7,772 nucleotides of DNA, taken from assembly GCA_030749275.1 (NCBI GenBank), contig JASMKJ010000206.1, positions 1-7,772 on the forward strand, given 5' to 3'. Below the pieces are notes generated by a model. It had not been told where the DNA came from and searched no databases. It saw nothing but the letters and a program-made list of their open reading frames with translations. Shown here piece after piece: positions 5,330-7,772 of this stretch. The position numbers were made by a program, and so were the translations under genes. Within the stretch, counting starts at the first letter, position 1. Every line of letters begins with the position of its first letter. The DNA comes from Acidimicrobiales bacterium (GTDB taxonomy: Bacteria > Actinomycetota > Acidimicrobiia > Acidimicrobiales > Poriferisodalaceae).

Positions 5330-6367
5330 ATGCCAGCAACTATTTACTACGAAGACGATGCAGATTTGGGGCACCTTGCTGGCCGAACTGTAGCGATCAT
5401 GGGGTACGGCTCCCAAGGCCACGCGCACGCGTTGAATCTCCGCGACAGTGGTGTTGACGTCGTTGTCGGCCTCCGAGAGGGATCGTCGTCAGTTGCTAAA
5501 GCAGAAGCTGAAGGCCTTGCCGTTTTAAACATCGCTGCAGCCGCCGAACGCGCGGACATAATGATGATGGCTCTTCCAGATACGGAGCAAGCGGCAATTT
5601 ATTCCGAACACATAGCCCCAAACCTGTCGGGAGGGAACGCCGTAGCGTTTTCTCACGGTTTCAACATTCACTTTGATCAAATTCAACCACCAGATGATGT
5701 TGATGTCTGGATGATCGCGCCCAAGGGCCCGGGCCATAATGTTCGACGCACCTACGCTGAAGGTGGAGGAGTTCCCGCACTAGTCGCCATTCACCAAGAT
5801 GCAACTGGTAATGCCTTAAATGATGCTTTGGCTTATGCGAAGGGGATTGGTGGCACCCGGGGTGGGGTATTAACAACAACATTCGCTGAAGAAACAGAGA
5901 CAGACCTTTTCGGTGAGCAGGTTGTACTTTGTGGCGGTCTTACGGAACTCATTCGCGCCGGCTATGACACCCTTGTTGAAGCCGGTTACCAACCCGAGTC
6001 GGCTTATTTCGAAACCCTTCACGAAGTGAAGCTCATAGTGGACTTCATATATGAAGCCGGGATAGCTGGAATGCGGTATTCGATTTCAACTACAGCTGAG
6101 TATGGAGACTTGACGCGAGGTACGCGAATTATTACCGACGAAACTCGCGCTGAAATGAAGCGCATATTGACAGAAATTCAGGACGGAACGTTTGCCAACG
6201 AATGGATTGAGGAAAACCGCAGCGGATTGCCCAACTACAAACGCCTGGTGGAGGAAGGCAAGGAGCATCCAATCGAAGCGGTAGGAGCCGAGCTCCGAGC
6301 GATGATGCCGTGGATCACGGCTGGCAAACAAGATGTAACTGAAGCATCTGGCGGCGACGTAAATTAG
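5330..6367 (+). CDS. ilvC: Ketol-acid reductoisomerase, class I (short form)
   Basis: Catalyses the Mg-dependent alkyl migration and NAD(P)H reduction of acetohydroxyacids to 2,3-dihydroxy acids, the step after IlvBN. The start at 5330 (345 residues) fits the class I length and gives the family-like N-terminus [20 protein letters not shown]. The Rossmann nucleotide loop [17 protein letters not shown] spans 25-41. The cofactor-specificity loop GLREGSSS (47-54), with serines after the second strand, suggests NADPH preference; this is an inference. SHGFNIHF includes His109. The metal ligands Asp192 and Glu196 lie in TETDLFGEQ, and the knotted C-terminal domain carries [18 protein letters not shown] and [13 protein letters not shown]. 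It is separated from ilvN by 51 nt holding a small hairpin and a good GAGGAG site, and is probably in the same transcript. Confidence 0.97.
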   Translation: MPATIYYEDDADLGHLAGRTVAIMGYGSQGHAHALNLRDSGVDVVVGLREGSSSVAKAEAEGLAVLNIAAAAERADIMMMALPDTEQAAIYSEHIAPNLSGGNAVAFSHGFNIHFDQIQPPDDVDVWMIAPKGPGHNVRRTYAEGGGVPALVAIHQDATGNALNDALAYAKGIGGTRGGVLTTTFAEETETDLFGEQVVLCGGLTELIRAGYDTLVEAGYQPESAYFETLHEVKLIVDFIYEAGIAGMRYSISTTAEYGDLTRGTRIITDETRAEMKRILTEIQDGTFANEWIEENRSGLPNYKRLVEEGKEHPIEAVGAELRAMMPWITAGKQDVTEASGGDVN

Positions 6368-6424
6368 GCCAACCGAACCTCCCTGGCACCATGTCGCATC
6401 TCCAACGGTGAAGCTTGGGCAGAT

Positions 6425-6994
6425 ATGACGGACCGACTAGTAACGCCCACGATGGAACCCCACCGAGGATCGTTGTTAGTCGCGACACCTCAGCTTGAGG
6501 ACCCGAACTTTCGACGCTCAGTGGTCCTAATGATTGAGCACGGAGTTGAAGGGTCATTAGGGATTGTCCTAAATCGCCCTTCGACAACTTTGTTAGATGG
6601 GGTGCTTCCCGGTTGGGCCCTTAGTGGGGGTAATCCGTCCCGAATCTTCTCAGGGGGACCAGTTCAACCTGACGCGGTTTTGGCCTTAGCTCCGACATCG
6701 ACAGCATGGGTGGGATCCACTCAGGTCACAGAACAAATCGCCATGCTCGACCTTGAAGCGGAGATAGACCCGGATCAGATAGATGCAACCTCGGTCCGTT
6801 ATTTCATCGGTTATGCAGGTTGGAGTCCTGGACAACTGAGACTCGAAATAGAAGAAGGCGCTTGGTGGACCTTTGAATCGACGAACGACCTACTGTTACT
6901 TGACCCGATGGACTGTTGGAGTCGGGTCCTAGCGCGACAAAAATCAGCAGCCCGTTTGTTAGCGGTATACCCAGAGCAGCTGTACCTCAACTAG
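6425..6994 (+). CDS. YqgE/AlgH family (DUF179) protein
   Basis: A 189-residue member of the UPF0301/YqgE/AlgH family, broadly conserved cytoplasmic proteins of uncertain biochemical role (AlgH was named for effects on alginate regulation in Pseudomonas). Diagnostic motifs are GSLLVATPQLEDPNFRRSVV followed by LMIEH, GSLGIVLNRPS, FSGGPVQPDAVLAL, and YFIGYAGWSPGQLRLEIEEG followed by AWW. The first ATG, 6425, is taken as the start; M10 (6452) is an alternative closer to the conserved core. Neither has a strong ribosome site. The gene lies 57 nt after ilvC on the same strand with no terminator in between, so readthrough from the ilv operon is possible. No functional link to branched-chain synthesis is known to me. 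Confidence 0.93.
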   Translation: MTDRLVTPTMEPHRGSLLVATPQLEDPNFRRSVVLMIEHGVEGSLGIVLNRPSTTLLDGVLPGWALSGGNPSRIFSGGPVQPDAVLALAPTSTAWVGSTQVTEQIAMLDLEAEIDPDQIDATSVRYFIGYAGWSPGQLRLEIEEGAWWTFESTNDLLLLDPMDCWSRVLARQKSAARLLAVYPEQLYLN

Positions 6995-7041
6995 GCAGAG
7001 ACCGTTGCCCAAACTTGAACAGGGAAATCTCGGTCCGGTAA

Positions 7042-7064
7042 AGAGACCGGGACAAATGGTCTCT
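7042..7064. terminator. Hairpin between convergent yqgE-like gene and serC, possible bidirectional terminator
   Basis: AGAGACC (7042-7048) pairs with GGTCTCT (7058-7064), a perfect 7-bp stem with a 9-nt loop. On the minus strand the stem overlaps the serC stop and is followed only by TTTACC. On the plus strand there is no U-run. An alternative stem CGGTC/GACCG (7031-7035 with 7045-7049) competes. A weak terminator is plausible from its position between convergent genes. Confidence 0.4.
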
Positions 7065-7772
7065 ATCTCAGTGCCTCGACCACGTAGTCAATGCAAGCAC
7101 ACAATGCTTGTACATCATGGGGCTCAACTGCGGGGAAAGTAGCTAAGCGCAACTGGTTTCGACCGAGTTTTCGATACGACTCAGTATCGACAATGCCATT
7201 TGCTCGCAGAACAGCACTAATGGTGTCTGCGTCGACACCCTCAAAGTCAACAGTGCACACAACGGGGGAACGCTCCAGCGGGTTAAGGACAAATGGTTGA
7301 GCGAAGGAACGTTGTTCTGCCCAGTCGTAAATAATGCCGCTGCTGCGCATGCACCTTTGCTCAGCCCATCCAAGACCACCGGACTCATTAATCCAATCAA
7401 CCATTTCCGCAGCTAGGAAGATCGTCGCGAGGCTTGGAGTGTTGTAAGTCTGATCTTGACGAGAATTCGAGAGCGCAACCCCTAAATCTAAACCGGCCGG
7501 AACCCAACGAGAACTTGAAGATAAATCTTCGATTCTTTGAAGAGCGGCAGGGGAGCAGGCAGCGAGCCACAAACCGCCGTCAGAGGCCAAAGCTTTCTGG
7601 GGAGCGAAGTAATAGCAATCAACCTCATGTGAGTCCCAACAGATAGCTCCCGCCGCCGATGTGGCATCAACTATCACCAGACCATGTTCGCTGGGACGAT
7701 TTAGAGTTGCCGTGACACCGGTTGAGGTTTCATTATGAGTGAGGGCGTAAGTGTCTACCGTTGATGCCACCG
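7063..7772 (-). CDS. serC: Phosphoserine aminotransferase, actinobacterial type, C-terminal part (5' end outside window)
   Basis: A PLP enzyme (fold type I, class V) converting 3-phosphohydroxypyruvate and glutamate to phosphoserine in serine synthesis. About 236 of roughly 370 residues are present, and the frame runs off the window end. The first GTG in view (7768-7770) is internal. Motifs include THNETSTG (substrate/PLP pocket), VIVDATSAAGA with the PLP-ring Asp, and the Schiff-base lysine in YYFAPQKALASDGGLW (Lys codon at 7594-7596). Also present are NSRQDQTYNTPSLATIFL, then the small-domain VLRANGIVDTESYRKLGRNQ with LRLATFPAVEP, which is diagnostic of the mycobacterial-type SerC rather than the E. 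coli type. It is convergent with the YqgE-family gene, so it belongs to a separate transcript starting beyond the window. Confidence 0.95.
   Translation of the reverse strand, partial: VASTVDTYALTHNETSTGVTATLNRPSEHGLVIVDATSAAGAICWDSHEVDCYYFAPQKALASDGGLWLAACSPAALQRIEDLSSSSRWVPAGLDLGVALSNSRQDQTYNTPSLATIFLAAEMVDWINESGGLGWAEQRCMRSSGIIYDWAEQRSFAQPFVLNPLERSPVVCTVDFEGVDADTISAVLRANGIVDTESYRKLGRNQLRLATFPAVEPHDVQALCACIDYVVEALR

Noticed and set aside
5315..5332. Upstream ATG 5315 as ilvC start
   Set aside because: It overlaps the GAGGAG ribosome site that serves ATG 5330, and homologues begin close to MPATIYY.
7768..7770. GTG as the start of serC
   Set aside because: The protein at this point is already mid-domain (about 130 residues into the family), and the frame continues to the window edge.
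1..7772. Mobile elements, CRISPR arrays, defence islands
   Set aside because: All sizeable frames are housekeeping or conserved families. No transposase, integrase, long inverted repeats or regularly spaced repeats are seen.

Overview
The window looks like chromosomal DNA from an actinobacterium, probably a moderate-GC (about half G+C by eye) uncultured, possibly marine Acidimicrobiia-like lineage. The lineage call is an inference. It rests on the mycobacterial-type phosphoserine aminotransferase, the DUF4332 protein, the ilvB-ilvN-ilvC order with a Leu/Val leader peptide, and the gatB / sugar-dehydrogenase-like / ilvBNC neighbourhood, which from memory resembles the gatB-lppZ-ilvB1 region of Mycobacterium tuberculosis. 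No mobile element, CRISPR array, rRNA or tRNA was found.

Layout. Positions 1-834 (+) hold the C-terminal part of gatB (tRNA-dependent amidotransferase). Positions 835-972 hold a very short glycine-rich membrane-hairpin reading frame whose start appears to be separated from its body by a 12-bp duplication of the gatB tail. On the minus strand, 1023-1430 encodes a DUF4332 helix-hairpin-helix protein and 1504-2769 a membrane-anchored or exported PQQ-type glucose/sorbosone dehydrogenase-like beta-propeller. From 2770 to 3023 is a divergent control region. It carries a probable promoter, an apparently leaderless leader peptide with Leu-Val-Val control codons, a 9-bp hairpin and a rho-independent terminator: a transcription attenuator for branched-chain amino acid synthesis. 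Positions 3024-6367 (+) hold ilvB, ilvN (4-bp overlap) and ilvC, which cover the two steps from pyruvate or 2-oxobutyrate to the dihydroxy acids of Val/Leu/Ile synthesis. A YqgE/AlgH-family gene follows at 6425-6994. The window ends with the C-terminal two-thirds of serC on the minus strand (7063-7772), convergent with yqgE across a small hairpin.

How they work together. IlvB (catalytic) and IlvN (ACT regulatory) form acetolactate synthase, and IlvC takes its product. The attenuator upstream would lower transcription when charged Leu/Val tRNAs are plentiful. SerC is a second amino-acid biosynthesis gene but is transcribed separately. The most unusual features are the disrupted small membrane ORF after gatB and the architecture of the ilv leader.
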